A stretch of DNA of 64,000 nt, from NCBI RefSeq assembly GCF_014206975.1, contig NZ_JACHOU010000005.1, positions 186,001 through 250,000 of the forward strand, written 5' to 3'. The notes under the pieces are model-generated. The model was not told where the DNA came from. It worked only from the letters and a program-made list of their open reading frames with translations, and searched no databases. This DNA is from Aminobacter aganoensis. Its GTDB lineage: Bacteria; Pseudomonadota; Alphaproteobacteria; Rhizobiales; Rhizobiaceae. Below, one piece after another: positions 50,628 to 60,280 of this stretch. How positions within the stretch are numbered: the first letter of the stretch is position 1; every line of letters starts with the position of its first letter. Position numbers and translations under genes: made by a program.

Positions 50628-51476
50628 TCAGTAGGCGGCGACGCCGGTGCCTTTGTAGACACGGTCGAACTCGGCCTTGACCGTCTCGTTCTGGTAGGCG
50701 GCGACCAGCGTCTTGACCCAGCCCTCGTTCTCGTTGCCGGCCTTGACCGCGATGAAGTTGCGGTAGGGATTGTCGGCCACCGGCTCCTGGGCGATGCGGT
50801 TGTCGGCGCTCAGGCCGCTTTTCAGCGCCCAGTCGGTGTTGACCACGGCGGCGTCGAGGTCCTCGACCGAGCGGCCGACGATGCCGGCGTCCAGTTCCTT
50901 GATCTCGAATTTCTTCGGGTTGTCGACGACGTCGGCAACGGTCGCCAGGATACCGGTGCCGTCCTTGAGCTTGATCAGGCCGGCATCGGCCAGCACGCGC
51001 AGGGCCCGGCCTTCGTTGGAGGGATCGTTGGGCACGCCGATGACCGCCGCTTCCGGCAGGTCTTCGACCTTGGAGTGCTTCTTGGAGTAAAGCCCGATCG
51101 GCCACAGCCCGGTATAGCCGACCGCCGTGATGTGGTAGCCCTGCGTCTTGACCTGGTTGTCGAGGTAGGGCTGGTGCTGGAAGGCATTGGCGTCGATCTC
51201 GCCGCGCTCGAGCGCCTCGTTCGGCTGGGTATAGTCGTTGAACACCACCGTCTCCACGGTCAGCCCCTGCTTGGCCGCCTCGACCTTGACGACGCGCCAG
51301 ACGTCCTCGTCCTCGCCGGAGATGATGCCGACCTTAATCGAGGCCTTGTCCTCGGCAAAGGCCTGGTGCGGGACGGTGAAGCTGATGACGGTGGCGACGG
51401 AGGCGAACAGGGTTGCAAGAGCCGTGCGCCGGCTGATCGCGTTGCGGTGAAAAATCGAAGGAGTGGTCTCGGTCAT
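50628..51476 (-). CDS. metQ: Methionine ABC transporter substrate-binding protein
   Basis: A 282-residue NlpA-family solute-binding protein. The signal includes SRRTALATLFASVATVISF and ends near AFAED; a twin-arginine pair is present and no lipobox Cys is seen, so it may be soluble and Tat-exported. The mature part has ASIKVGIISGEDEDVWRVVK, FNDYTQPNEALERGEIDANAFQHQPYLD and VIGVPNDPSNEGRALRVLAD. It is the first gene of the metQNI operon. The 5' leader did not match a methionine riboswitch on inspection. Confidence 0.92.
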   Translation of the reverse strand: MTETTPSIFHRNAISRRTALATLFASVATVISFTVPHQAFAEDKASIKVGIISGEDEDVWRVVKVEAAKQGLTVETVVFNDYTQPNEALERGEIDANAFQHQPYLDNQVKTQGYHITAVGYTGLWPIGLYSKKHSKVEDLPEAAVIGVPNDPSNEGRALRVLADAGLIKLKDGTGILATVADVVDNPKKFEIKELDAGIVGRSVEDLDAAVVNTDWALKSGLSADNRIAQEPVADNPYRNFIAVKAGNENEGWVKTLVAAYQNETVKAEFDRVYKGTGVAAY

Positions 51477-51772
51477 TTCGGTGTCTCGCTGAGAGCCGTT
51501 GGGAGGATGGCTCGCTCCGCCGATTGCGAAGCTTGGCCATATCCTCGGCAAACGCCCCCCTCTCTGCAAAGGATCGGATTTCACGCCGCCCCCTCGCCCG
51601 GGGAAAATCGTCACAAAGAAAATGCCTGTTCGGGCAGAACCGACCTCGTCTTCGCACGTGCGAAAGACGGCGCCGTCATCGCCACGTCACCGAAGCCTGC
51701 TCAAAGGCCTGCGCAACCAACGCGATCGCCGCTGATTCCGCTGGCCCCCGAGGCCGGCGGGACAGGCAACGG

Positions 51773-52792
51773 ATGGGAAGACGATTTGTGCGCATCCTGA
51801 TGGTCACCGACGCCTGGAAACCACAGATCAACGGCGTCGTGCACACCCTCGAACGGCTCGCCGAAACGCTGGGTGCCTTTGGTGCCGAGGCCGATTTCCT
51901 GACGCCAAACATCTTCCGCACGCTGCCGATGCCGACCTATCCCGACATCCGCCTGGCGCTGACCACGCCCGGCAATGTCGCGCGCATCATCGAGAGGCGC
52001 CGGTCCGATCATGTCCACATCGTCACCGAAGGGCCGCTCGGCATGATGGCCCGGCGCTATTGCCGGGCCAATGGTCGCCCCTTCACCACCAGCTACCACA
52101 CCCGCTTTCCCGAATATGTCAGCGCGCGCCTGCCGCTTCCCGAGAGCTGGACCTACCGGCTGCTGCGCGACTTCCACAATTCCGGCCAGGGCTGCATGGT
52201 GGCGACCAAGTCGCTCGCCGACGATCTTGCCGCGCGTGGCTTCGAGAAGCTCCGGCCCTGGACGCGCGGCGTCGACATCAACCACTTCCACCCCGGCAAG
52301 AAGGTCGCGCTCGACCTGCCGCGCCCGATCTTCCTCTGCGTCGGGCGCATCGCGGTGGAAAAGAACCTGCCCGCCTTCCTCGACCTCGACCTTCCCGGCA
52401 GCAAGGTGCTGGTCGGCGACGGGCCCGAGATCGAGCGGCTGAAGGCAAGGTACCCGAAAGCGCATTTCCTCGGCCGGCGCCCGAGCGACGAGCTGGCAGA
52501 GATCTATGCCTCGGCCGACGTCTTCGTCTTCCCCAGCCGCACCGACACCTTCGGCAACGTCATCATCGAGGCCCTGGCCAGTGGCACGCCCGTTGCCGCC
52601 TATCCCGTGACGGGCCCGATCGACATCGTCGGCGACGGTGTCGGCGGCGTTGTTTCGGAGGATTTGCAGCAGGCCGCGCTCACAGCGCTCAAGATCGACC
52701 GCGCCGAAGCCCGCCACCGCGCCATGCGCTATACATGGGCGGCCTGCGCCGAGATGTTCCTGGACAATGTGAAGGCGGCCTATGCGGCGTGA
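51773..52792 (+). CDS. Glycosyltransferase family 4 protein (MgtA/SQD2-like)
   Basis: A 339-residue GT-B enzyme. The acceptor side is ILMVTDAWKPQINGVVHTLERLAETLGAFGAE and HIVTEGPLGMMARRYC in parts, with FTTSYHTRFPEY. The donor side is FLCVGRIAVEKNLPAFL, DGPEIERLKARYPKAHFLG and the EX7E-type SRTDTFGNVIIEALASGTPV. This arrangement recalls enzymes that build glycolipids such as sulfoquinovosyl or mannosyl lipids; the substrate is not fixed. ATG at 51773 has AGG upstream; GTG 51788 is another option. It is divergent from metQ. Confidence 0.88.
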   Translation: MGRRFVRILMVTDAWKPQINGVVHTLERLAETLGAFGAEADFLTPNIFRTLPMPTYPDIRLALTTPGNVARIIERRRSDHVHIVTEGPLGMMARRYCRANGRPFTTSYHTRFPEYVSARLPLPESWTYRLLRDFHNSGQGCMVATKSLADDLAARGFEKLRPWTRGVDINHFHPGKKVALDLPRPIFLCVGRIAVEKNLPAFLDLDLPGSKVLVGDGPEIERLKARYPKAHFLGRRPSDELAEIYASADVFVFPSRTDTFGNVIIEALASGTPVAAYPVTGPIDIVGDGVGGVVSEDLQQAALTALKIDRAEARHRAMRYTWAACAEMFLDNVKAAYAA

Positions 52793-52834
52793 TCGCGGAC
52801 TATCCTGTCCGGCAGAGGCTTCAGGCTGGCTTGC

Positions 52835-53194
52835 CTAGAACAGCCGGCCGCCGTCCGGCACCTTGCGCTCGATGGCGCCGAGCACGACGTCGCCATCGGC
52901 GTCGGGGAAACCGAGGGTCAGAACTTCGGACATGAACGGGCCGATCTGGCGCGGCGGAAAATTGACCACGGCAAACACCTGCCGGCCGACGAGCGTCTCC
53001 GGCGCATAATATTTGGTGATCTGCGCCGAAGATTTCTTGATGCCGATCGCCGGCCCGAAGTCGATCTTCAGCTTGAACGCCGGCTTCCGCGCTTCGGGAA
53101 ACGGCTCGACCTCGACGATCGTGCCGGTGCGGATATCGACCTTGTCGAAGTCGGCAAAGGTGATCTCGGGCTTGCGCTCGTTGTGCGAACTCAT
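52835..53194 (-). CDS. csaA: tRNA-binding domain protein CsaA
   Basis: A 119-residue OB-fold protein with the CsaA pattern: [36 protein letters not shown] in parts, [35 protein letters not shown] and [21 protein letters not shown]. CsaA proteins bind tRNA and have chaperone-like activity. It lies 9 bases after the YbjN gene on the same strand, so the two are probably co-transcribed. Confidence 0.92.
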   Translation of the reverse strand: MSSHNERKPEITFADFDKVDIRTGTIVEVEPFPEARKPAFKLKIDFGPAIGIKKSSAQITKYYAPETLVGRQVFAVVNFPPRQIGPFMSEVLTLGFPDADGDVVLGAIERKVPDGGRLF

Positions 53195-53203
53195 GCGGTG
53201 GTC

Positions 53204-53704
53204 TCAGGCGTTACCGTGCGTCTCGAACAGCACGCTGGCCAGCGCGTCCTTGGCCGACGTGCCCGACCAGACGACGAACTGGAAGGCCTGGAAATAGCAT
53301 TCGCAGGCTTCGAGCGCCGAGGACAGCAGCACCTCGACCTGCTGGCTGGTCGGCTCGACGCCGCCGGCAAGCAGCAGCGACTGGCGGAACATGATCGCGC
53401 CCTCCTGCTCCCACAGGTCGAAATGGCCGAACAGCATCTGCTCGTTGATCAGCGACAGCAGCCGCAGGATCTCCAGCGTCCGGCTTTCCGGCACCTTGAT
53501 GTCGAAGGCACAGGCCAGGTGCAGGGCCTCGAAGTCTTCCATCCAGGAGAAGGAAATCTGGTAGTCGGTCCAGTTGCCGACGACAGAGATCGAGATTTCG
53601 TCGTCGCCGGCACGCTCGAACGACCAGTCGTTGTTGTGAGCCACCTGCTCGATAACATCCACCGGATGGATTTCGCGCGAGAACTCGAGTTCGAGAAGTT
53701 CCAT
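53204..53704 (-). CDS. YbjN-domain protein
   Basis: A 166-residue acidic soluble protein. ATG at 53704 follows AGGAAG; an in-frame ATG at 53734 is possible. The YbjN domain covers most of the length: VIEQVAHNNDWSFERAGDDEISISVVGNWTDYQISFSW in parts, then LACAFDIKVPESRTLEILRLLSLINEQMLFGHFDLWEQEGAIMFRQSLLL in parts. The family is linked to stress responses and may bind proteins; the mechanism is unclear. It precedes csaA. Confidence 0.9.
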   Translation of the reverse strand: MELLELEFSREIHPVDVIEQVAHNNDWSFERAGDDEISISVVGNWTDYQISFSWMEDFEALHLACAFDIKVPESRTLEILRLLSLINEQMLFGHFDLWEQEGAIMFRQSLLLAGGVEPTSQQVEVLLSSALEACECYFQAFQFVVWSGTSAKDALASVLFETHGNA

Positions 53705-54024
53705 AAATGCTTCCTGTCGTTCCGGGAGCGCCATCGCGCTCCGCGCAAAGGGCACACACGACGAACAAACTTATTCTTGAACTCGGACGACCAGCGCTGC
53801 CGGACTCAATACCCCCCAGCCGGACCGCGCCATCCGGTGCGTGACCCCGCTAAGAATCATGCAACAAATTCAGTGTATTGATCAGGAGTAGCGTGAACAG
53901 CCCAATTTTTCGCACTGCCGCATTCGGGTGTGGAAACAGGCTGCGGCGCAGATTCATCAAGCGCCGGTAAGCGATTCACGACAAAGCACTTTTTCGGATG
54001 GCGCTTTGTGGAAAAGTTAACGAA
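53705..54024. other. Intergenic region between the YbjN and UbiK genes
   Basis: About 320 bases without a gene call. It is less GC-rich than its surroundings (ATGCAACAAATTCAGTGTAT, for example) and probably holds the YbjN promoter. Near its end ACAAAGC (53981) and GCTTTGT (54003) form an inverted repeat that may be the terminator of the UbiK gene. Confidence 0.5.
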
Positions 54025-54339
54025 TTATTTCTTTGTACGGGGCTTCGGCGCCGCCGCCGGTGAGGCCTTGCCGGCATCTTCGCCGCCAAGGGCTGCGAGC
54101 TTCGACTCGAGTGCCTCGATGCGGGCGGCCAGCGCCTTGTTCTCGGCACGCGCCTTGATCGCCATGTCGCGGACGGCTTCGAACTCTTCGCGCTGCACGA
54201 CTTCGAGCGTGTTCATCACCCGCTCGGCCTGCGAACGGAACGCGGTCTCGACCTCGCGCTTGACGCCCTGCGCGGCGCCCGCGGCATCGGTCATCAGCTT
54301 GGCGAACTCATCCAGAATGCGGTTCGGTCCGGTCGTCAT
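54025..54339 (-). CDS. ubiK: UbiK-family accessory factor (BMFP domain)
   Basis: A 104-residue coiled-coil protein. PNRILDEFAKLMTDAAGAAQGV opens it. The BMFP core is MNTLEVVQREEFEAVRDMAIKARAENKALAARIEALESKL in parts. A Pro/Lys/Ala tail follows. UbiK helps ubiquinone biosynthesis in the soluble complex. ATG at 54339 has GAGGG upstream. The gene is divergent from lgt. Confidence 0.9.
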   Translation of the reverse strand: MTTGPNRILDEFAKLMTDAAGAAQGVKREVETAFRSQAERVMNTLEVVQREEFEAVRDMAIKARAENKALAARIEALESKLAALGGEDAGKASPAAAPKPRTKK

Positions 54340-54539
54340 GGCAAACCCTCGCGTTGTCCATTCGACGTAGTGGGGCAAGGCTCAGATTGCAAGGATATCA
54401 TGCCTGGGGCGGTAGCCGAACGCCGCGGCAAAAATGCCGACTTGCCGACAATGACATCTCGGTGAGCGGCCGATGCCTGCCTTGACCCTGCCAAGACGCT
54501 GCCCCATGGTCCGCCGCATTGCCGGCCTTGGAGACTGAT

Positions 54540-55394
54540 TTGAGCGAATATCTTGCCCTGCCCCTGGCAGCCCTGCCCTTTCCGAACATCGATCCGGTGA
54601 TCGTGCAGCTCGGACCGCTTGCCATCCACTGGTATGGGCTGGGCTACATCGTCGGCATCCTGTTCGCCTGGTGGTACGCCAAGCGGCTGGTCTCCGACAC
54701 CCGGCTGTGGCCGAACGGCACGCTGCCGATGAAGCCCGAGGATCTCGACGATTTCATCGTCTGGGCAGCGATCGGCGTCGTGCTCGGCGGCCGCACCGGA
54801 TACATCCTTTTCTACGATCTCGGCCGCTACATCTCCAATCCGCTCGACATACTCGCGGTCTGGCAAGGCGGCATGTCGTTCCATGGCGGCCTGCTCGGCG
54901 TGACGCTGGCCATGTTCCTGTTCGCCCGCAAGCGCGGCATTCATGTCTGGTCGCTGATCGATGTCGTGGCCGCCGGTGTGCCGGTTGGCCTCGGTCTCGT
55001 GCGCCTCGCCAACTTCATCAATTCGGAACTCTGGGGCCGCGTCACCGACGTGCCGTGGGCGATCGAGTTTCCCACCGGCGGACCGTTCCTGCGCCATCCG
55101 AGCCAGATCTACGAAGCGCTGCTCGAAGGCCTGGTGCTGTTCCTCGTGCTGCGCTTCCTCACCCATTCGCGCCTGAGGCTGAAGACCCCGCGCTTCGTCG
55201 CCGGCGCTTTCATCTGCGGTTACGGCCTGTCGCGCATTTTCGTCGAGTTCTTCCGCGAGCCCGACCAGCAGATCGGTTATCTCCTGGGCGGCTGGCTGAC
55301 GATGGGCATGGTGCTGTCGGTGCCGATGGTGCTGATCGGTGTCTGGGCGATGCTCGCTGCCAAGCCGGCAGCGCCCATCGCCAAGCCCGCATGA
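54540..55394 (+). CDS. lgt: Prolipoprotein diacylglyceryl transferase
   Basis: A 284-residue inner-membrane enzyme with about seven helices. The catalytic His/Arg segments are [25 protein letters not shown] in parts and [13 protein letters not shown] (the Arg-containing signature), with [16 protein letters not shown] early and [19 protein letters not shown] near the middle. It adds diacylglycerol to the Cys of prolipoproteins. The TTG at 54540 is chosen because GGAG lies 7 bases upstream; an in-frame TTG at 54519 is less likely. It overlaps the next gene (ATGA). Confidence 0.93.
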   Translation: MSEYLALPLAALPFPNIDPVIVQLGPLAIHWYGLGYIVGILFAWWYAKRLVSDTRLWPNGTLPMKPEDLDDFIVWAAIGVVLGGRTGYILFYDLGRYISNPLDILAVWQGGMSFHGGLLGVTLAMFLFARKRGIHVWSLIDVVAAGVPVGLGLVRLANFINSELWGRVTDVPWAIEFPTGGPFLRHPSQIYEALLEGLVLFLVLRFLTHSRLRLKTPRFVAGAFICGYGLSRIFVEFFREPDQQIGYLLGGWLTMGMVLSVPMVLIGVWAMLAAKPAAPIAKPA

Positions 55395-56470
55395 CCCGCC
55401 TGAAACAGCGGATTTCGGGGCTGATCGCAGCCTCGGGTCCGATCGCCGTCGCCGACTACATGGCGCTGTGCCTGTTCGACCCCGCTGACGGCTACTACAC
55501 GACGCGCCAACCGTTCGGCGCGGCGGGCGACTTCACCACCGCGCCCGAGATCAGCCAGATGTTCGGCGAACTCGTCGCCGTCTGGCTCTACGCGGCCTGG
55601 CAGGCGGCCGGCAGCCCGCAAGACGCGGTGCTGGCCGAGATCGGCCCCGGCCGCGGCACGCTGATGAAGGACATGCTGCGGGTCCTGCACAGGCTCGACC
55701 CTGCCTTCACCACCGATGTCGCGATGATCGAGACAAGCCCGCAGCTGCAAGACGTCCAGAAACAGACGCTTGCCGCCAGCGGTGCGAACATCGCCTGGCA
55801 CGACAGCGTCGCCACCTTGCCCCGGGCGCCCCTGTTCATCGTCGGCAACGAGTTGTTCGACGCCATCCCGACGCGCCAGTTCGTCAGGACCGGTGCTGCA
55901 TGGCACGAGCGTGTCGTCGGCACCGCCGAGGACGGCCAACTAGCCTTCGTCGCCGGCCCTGCGACCATCGAGGCCGCCTTGCTGCCGAAGAACGCCGGAA
56001 AAGCTCCCGAAGGTGCGATCTTCGAGTTCGCGCCGGCGCGAACCGCCACCATGGAAGCGATCGCCGAGCGCATAGCGGCTTCGGGCGGTGCTGGCCTGTT
56101 CTTCGACTACGGCCATCTCGAGCCGGGCATCGGCGATACGCTGCAGGCCCTGCGCGAGCACAAATATGACGACGTCCTCGCCCATCCCGGCGAGGCCGAC
56201 CTCACCTCGCATGTCGATTTTGCCGCCCTTGCCGCGGCTGCCCGCCTGCACGGTCTCGATGCGCACATGGCGACGCAGGGCGAGTTCCTGCTGGCACTCG
56301 GCCTGCTCGAGCGCGCGGGCAGGCTCGGCGCCTCCGCGGACGAGGCGGCGCGCGAAAGGATCGGCGGCGAAGTCGAGCGGCTCGCCGGTCCCGATGCCAT
56401 GGGCACGCTGTTCAAGGTGCTTGCCGTCGCGTCCGCTGGCACAAAACTTCCCTTTCCCGCCGTCAGTTGA
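55391..56470 (+). CDS. SAM-dependent methyltransferase, MidA/NDUFAF7 family (DUF185)
   Basis: A 359-residue protein. [40 protein letters not shown] in parts opens the family pattern, and [17 protein letters not shown] is the SAM site. [25 protein letters not shown] and [12 protein letters not shown] follow. The eukaryotic NDUFAF7/MidA methylates a complex I subunit; the bacterial target is not established. It overlaps lgt by 4 bases and precedes pgeF by about 105 bases. Confidence 0.9.
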   Translation: MTRLKQRISGLIAASGPIAVADYMALCLFDPADGYYTTRQPFGAAGDFTTAPEISQMFGELVAVWLYAAWQAAGSPQDAVLAEIGPGRGTLMKDMLRVLHRLDPAFTTDVAMIETSPQLQDVQKQTLAASGANIAWHDSVATLPRAPLFIVGNELFDAIPTRQFVRTGAAWHERVVGTAEDGQLAFVAGPATIEAALLPKNAGKAPEGAIFEFAPARTATMEAIAERIAASGGAGLFFDYGHLEPGIGDTLQALREHKYDDVLAHPGEADLTSHVDFAALAAAARLHGLDAHMATQGEFLLALGLLERAGRLGASADEAARERIGGEVERLAGPDAMGTLFKVLAVASAGTKLPFPAVS

Positions 56471-56575
56471 CAGCACGCTTGCGCCTGCCCCACTGTCCGC
56501 GCTCGCAACAGCAAGGCGGACGGCGACGCCGGGCCCGGCCTTGACGAAATCGCATACGGGGATGACAAGGCGGCA

Positions 56576-57367
56576 ATGCTGAACGACTCGAAACCGGATC
56601 CGATCCGGTCCAACTTGCTCGCCAGCGCGGGGGCCAATGGCATCCGCCACGGTTATTTTACCCGCATCGGCGGGGTCTCCGAAGGCATCTACGAAGGCCT
56701 CAACATCGGCGTCGGATCGGACGACGACCAGACCCGCGTGGCCGAGAATCGGCACCGCGTCGCCACCTGGATGGGCGTGGCGGCAGACCATCTGCTCAGC
56801 CTCTACCAGGTCCATTCGCCCGACGTGATCGTCGCCAGCGGCCCGTTTTCCGGCGACCGCCCGAGGGCGGACGCCATCGTCACCGACCGGCCCGGCATCG
56901 CGCTTGGCGCTTCGTCGGCCGATTGCGGCCCGGTGCTGTTCGCCGACCCGGAAGCGCGCGTCATCGGCGCAGCGCACGCCGGCTGGAAAGGTGCCTTCAC
57001 CGGCGTGCTCGAAAACACCGTCACGGCCATGGAAGGCCTGGGCGCCAGGCGTGAGCGCATCCTGGCCGTGCTCGGCCCGTCGATCAGCGCCGCCAACTAC
57101 GAGGTCGGCCCGGAGTTCGTCGCCCGCTTTACCGAGGCCGACGGCGACAATGCGCGCTATTTCGCACCATCCGAAAACCCCGGCCATTCGATGTTCGACC
57201 TCAATCTCTACACCGTCGACAGGCTGCACCGGGCGGGCGTGACGGCCGAGGCGCTGAACCGCTGCACCTATGCGGAAGAGGACCTTTTCTACTCCTACCG
57301 GCGCACCACGCACCGCAAGGAAGCCGACTACGGGCGGCAGATTTCGGCAATCGCACTGGAGGACTGA
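56576..57367 (+). CDS. pgeF: Peptidoglycan editing factor PgeF (YfiH, DUF152 family)
   Basis: A 263-residue Cu-oxidase-like (DUF152) protein. ASAGANGIRHGYFTRIGGVSEGIYEGLNIGVGSDD in parts starts it. The metal-site residues include SADCGPVLFADPEARVIGAAHAGWKG (Cys and His) and GPSISAANYEVGPEFV. PgeF edits L-Ser-containing peptidoglycan precursors; purine-related hydrolase activity is also reported for the family. It lies 4 bases before the M24-fold gene. Sequence alone does not settle the function. Confidence 0.88.
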   Translation: MLNDSKPDPIRSNLLASAGANGIRHGYFTRIGGVSEGIYEGLNIGVGSDDDQTRVAENRHRVATWMGVAADHLLSLYQVHSPDVIVASGPFSGDRPRADAIVTDRPGIALGASSADCGPVLFADPEARVIGAAHAGWKGAFTGVLENTVTAMEGLGARRERILAVLGPSISAANYEVGPEFVARFTEADGDNARYFAPSENPGHSMFDLNLYTVDRLHRAGVTAEALNRCTYAEEDLFYSYRRTTHRKEADYGRQISAIALED

Positions 57368-57371
57368 GGGC

Positions 57372-58523
57372 ATGGCGCTGCATTTCGAACGAACCGAATT
57401 CGACGCCCGGCGCGACCGGCTGATGATCGAGATGGCCGAGAAGAAGCTCGATGCGGTGCTGCTGTTCGCGCAGGAGAGCATGTACTGGCTGACCGGCTAC
57501 GACACGTTCGGCTTCTGCTTCTTCCAGTCGCTCATCGTCAAGGCCGACGGATCGATGACGCTGCTGACGCGGTCGGCCGACCTGCGCCAGGCGCGCCACA
57601 CCTCGATCATCGAAAACATCGTGCTGTGGACCGACCGCGACGGTGCCAATCCGACTCTCGACCTGCGCAACCTGCTCAACGATCTCGGCCTGCTCGGCAT
57701 GCGCGTCGGCGTCGAATACGACACCCACGGCCTGACCGCCTTCAACGGCCGCCGCCTCGACGAACAGCTCCAGACCTTCGGCCAGATCGTCGACGCCTCG
57801 GGCATCGTCGGCAGGCTGCGCCTGTTCAAGAGCCCGGCCGAGATCGAAAAGGCCGAGAAAGCCGCAAGCCTCACCGACGACGCGCTCGATGCGGCGTTGC
57901 CGCTGATCAAGCAGGGCGGCGACGAGGCCAAGATCCTGGCCGCCATGCAGGGCGCGATCCTTTCCGGCGGCGGCGATTATCCGGCCAACGAATTCATCAT
58001 CGGCTCCGGTGCCGATGCCCTGCTCTGCCGCTACAAGTCCGGCCGCCGCAAGCTCAACAAGAACGACCAGCTGACGCTCGAATGGGCCGGCGTGTTCAAT
58101 CACTACCATGCGCCGATGATGCGCACGGCGCTGACCGGCAAGGTCTCCAAGCGCCACCAGGAACTTTACGATGCCTCCCTCGACACGCTGCTGGCGGTCG
58201 AAAAGGCGATGACGCCGGGAAACAGCTTCGGCGACGTGTTCGACGCCCATGCCCGCACACTGGAGGCGCATGGCCTGACCAAGCACCGGCTCAATGCCTG
58301 CGGCTATTCCGTCGGCGCGCGCTTCACGCCGTCCTGGATGGACATGCCGATGTTCTACCAGGGCAACCCCGAGCCGATCGCGCCCAACATGACGCTGTTT
58401 GCCCACATGATCATCATGGACTCGGAAACCGAGACCGCAATGACCCTGGGCCGCACCTACCTGACCACCGATTCTGTGCCCAAGCCACTTTCCCGCCATG
58501 ATCTCGACTTGATCGTGCGGTGA
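57372..58523 (+). CDS. M24 (creatinase/aminopeptidase-P fold) protein, apparently lacking metal ligands
   Basis: A 383-residue protein. The N-terminal creatinase-like domain has AVLLFAQESMYWLTGYDTFGF and LLTRSADLRQARHT. The C-terminal pita-bread domain has LFKSPAEIEKAEKAASLTDDALDAAL and FIIGSGADALLCRYKSG. At the usual first metal segment (Asp then Asp) it reads LEWAGVFNHYHAPMM. The late His-Glu-Glu region reads CGYSVGARFTPSWMD and AHMIIMDSETETAM. The five standard ligands are therefore not evident. It may be a metal-free creatinase or ectoine-hydrolase-like enzyme. It is 4 bases after pgeF. Confidence 0.85.
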   Translation: MALHFERTEFDARRDRLMIEMAEKKLDAVLLFAQESMYWLTGYDTFGFCFFQSLIVKADGSMTLLTRSADLRQARHTSIIENIVLWTDRDGANPTLDLRNLLNDLGLLGMRVGVEYDTHGLTAFNGRRLDEQLQTFGQIVDASGIVGRLRLFKSPAEIEKAEKAASLTDDALDAALPLIKQGGDEAKILAAMQGAILSGGGDYPANEFIIGSGADALLCRYKSGRRKLNKNDQLTLEWAGVFNHYHAPMMRTALTGKVSKRHQELYDASLDTLLAVEKAMTPGNSFGDVFDAHARTLEAHGLTKHRLNACGYSVGARFTPSWMDMPMFYQGNPEPIAPNMTLFAHMIIMDSETETAMTLGRTYLTTDSVPKPLSRHDLDLIVR

Positions 58524-58566
58524 CTGCGATGAGCGCTGGGGGGCGTTTGCCATGGAGTTCGGGCAG

Positions 58567-59157
58567 ATGAAACGTTGGTTTGTGGCCGCGGCAGGCCTGT
58601 CCGCGCTCGTCGCACTTTCTGCCTGCAACAGCTCCAAGGACGTGCTCGAGCCCTCGGCCATCGCCCCGACGGAGCAGTCGAACGCACTGGCCAACGCGGA
58701 AGGCACCGACGTCGGCGCCCCGACGATAGCCCCCGCGACCACGGCGCCCGCGCCGCTCTCGCCCCAGGCCGCCGCCATCGTCGCCAGGACGCGCGTCCAG
58801 TTCGCCCCCATCGTCGGCACCCCGGTCGAAGCGGCGACCCCGCTCACCCAGCGGCTCGGCGCCCGCGCCCGCGAGCGCGGCATCACGCTGGCCGGCAGCA
58901 CTGACACCACGCCGCCGAGCATCATCATGCGCGGCTACTTCTCGGCGATGACCGAAGGCAAGGACACCACCGTCGTCTATGTCTGGGACGTCTACGATCC
59001 GGCCGGCACGCGGCTTCATCGCATCAACGGCCAGCAGACGGCGGCATCGACCGGCAGCGGCGACGGCTGGCCTGCCGTGGCGCCGACGACCATGCAGTCG
59101 ATCGCCGACAGCACCCTCGACCAGCTCGCCGCCTGGCTGGCGACAAAACCCGGCTGA
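58567..59157 (+). CDS. Probable lipoprotein, hypothetical
   Basis: A 196-residue protein with a lipobox (VALSAC, Cys20 or so). An Ala/Thr/Pro-rich linker follows, then a soluble domain (GARARERGITLAGSTDTTPPSIIMRGYFSAMTEGKDTTVVYVWDVYDPAGTRLHRINGQQ in parts). The start may be 58552 or 58567; MKRWF at 58567 gives the usual signal. I do not recognise the domain. It lies between the M24-fold gene and prs on the same strand. Confidence 0.8.
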   Translation: MKRWFVAAAGLSALVALSACNSSKDVLEPSAIAPTEQSNALANAEGTDVGAPTIAPATTAPAPLSPQAAAIVARTRVQFAPIVGTPVEAATPLTQRLGARARERGITLAGSTDTTPPSIIMRGYFSAMTEGKDTTVVYVWDVYDPAGTRLHRINGQQTAASTGSGDGWPAVAPTTMQSIADSTLDQLAAWLATKPG

Positions 59158-59270
59158 GCCGCGACATTCCGTTCCGCGATGTCGCTTTTTTGGGATTCAA
59201 TGGTGAGTCCGCTTGCAATACGGCTCAGGGCCGCTAAAAGCCCGCTCATATTCATTTCCAGGATCGGCGT

Positions 59271-60206
<936 letters not shown>

Positions 60207-60233
60207 GCCTTCTGCCCATAGCAGATCATTTCG

Positions 60234-60267
60234 AAGCCCCGCCCGGTACTCCGGGGCGGGGCTTTTT
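60234..60267. terminator. Intrinsic terminator of prs
   Basis: AAGCCCCGCCC pairs with GGGCGGGGCTT over 11 bases with a 9-base loop and ends in TTTTT. It is 28 bases after the prs stop and may also affect the convergent chrA gene. Confidence 0.88.
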
Positions 60268-60280
60268 CATGCACGCTGTC

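Noticed and set aside
51477-51772. Possible methionine or SAM riboswitch upstream of metQ
   Set aside because: The leader does not show the conserved SAM-I, SAM-II or SAH patterns by eye; only ordinary promoter space is supported. A covariance-model search would settle it.
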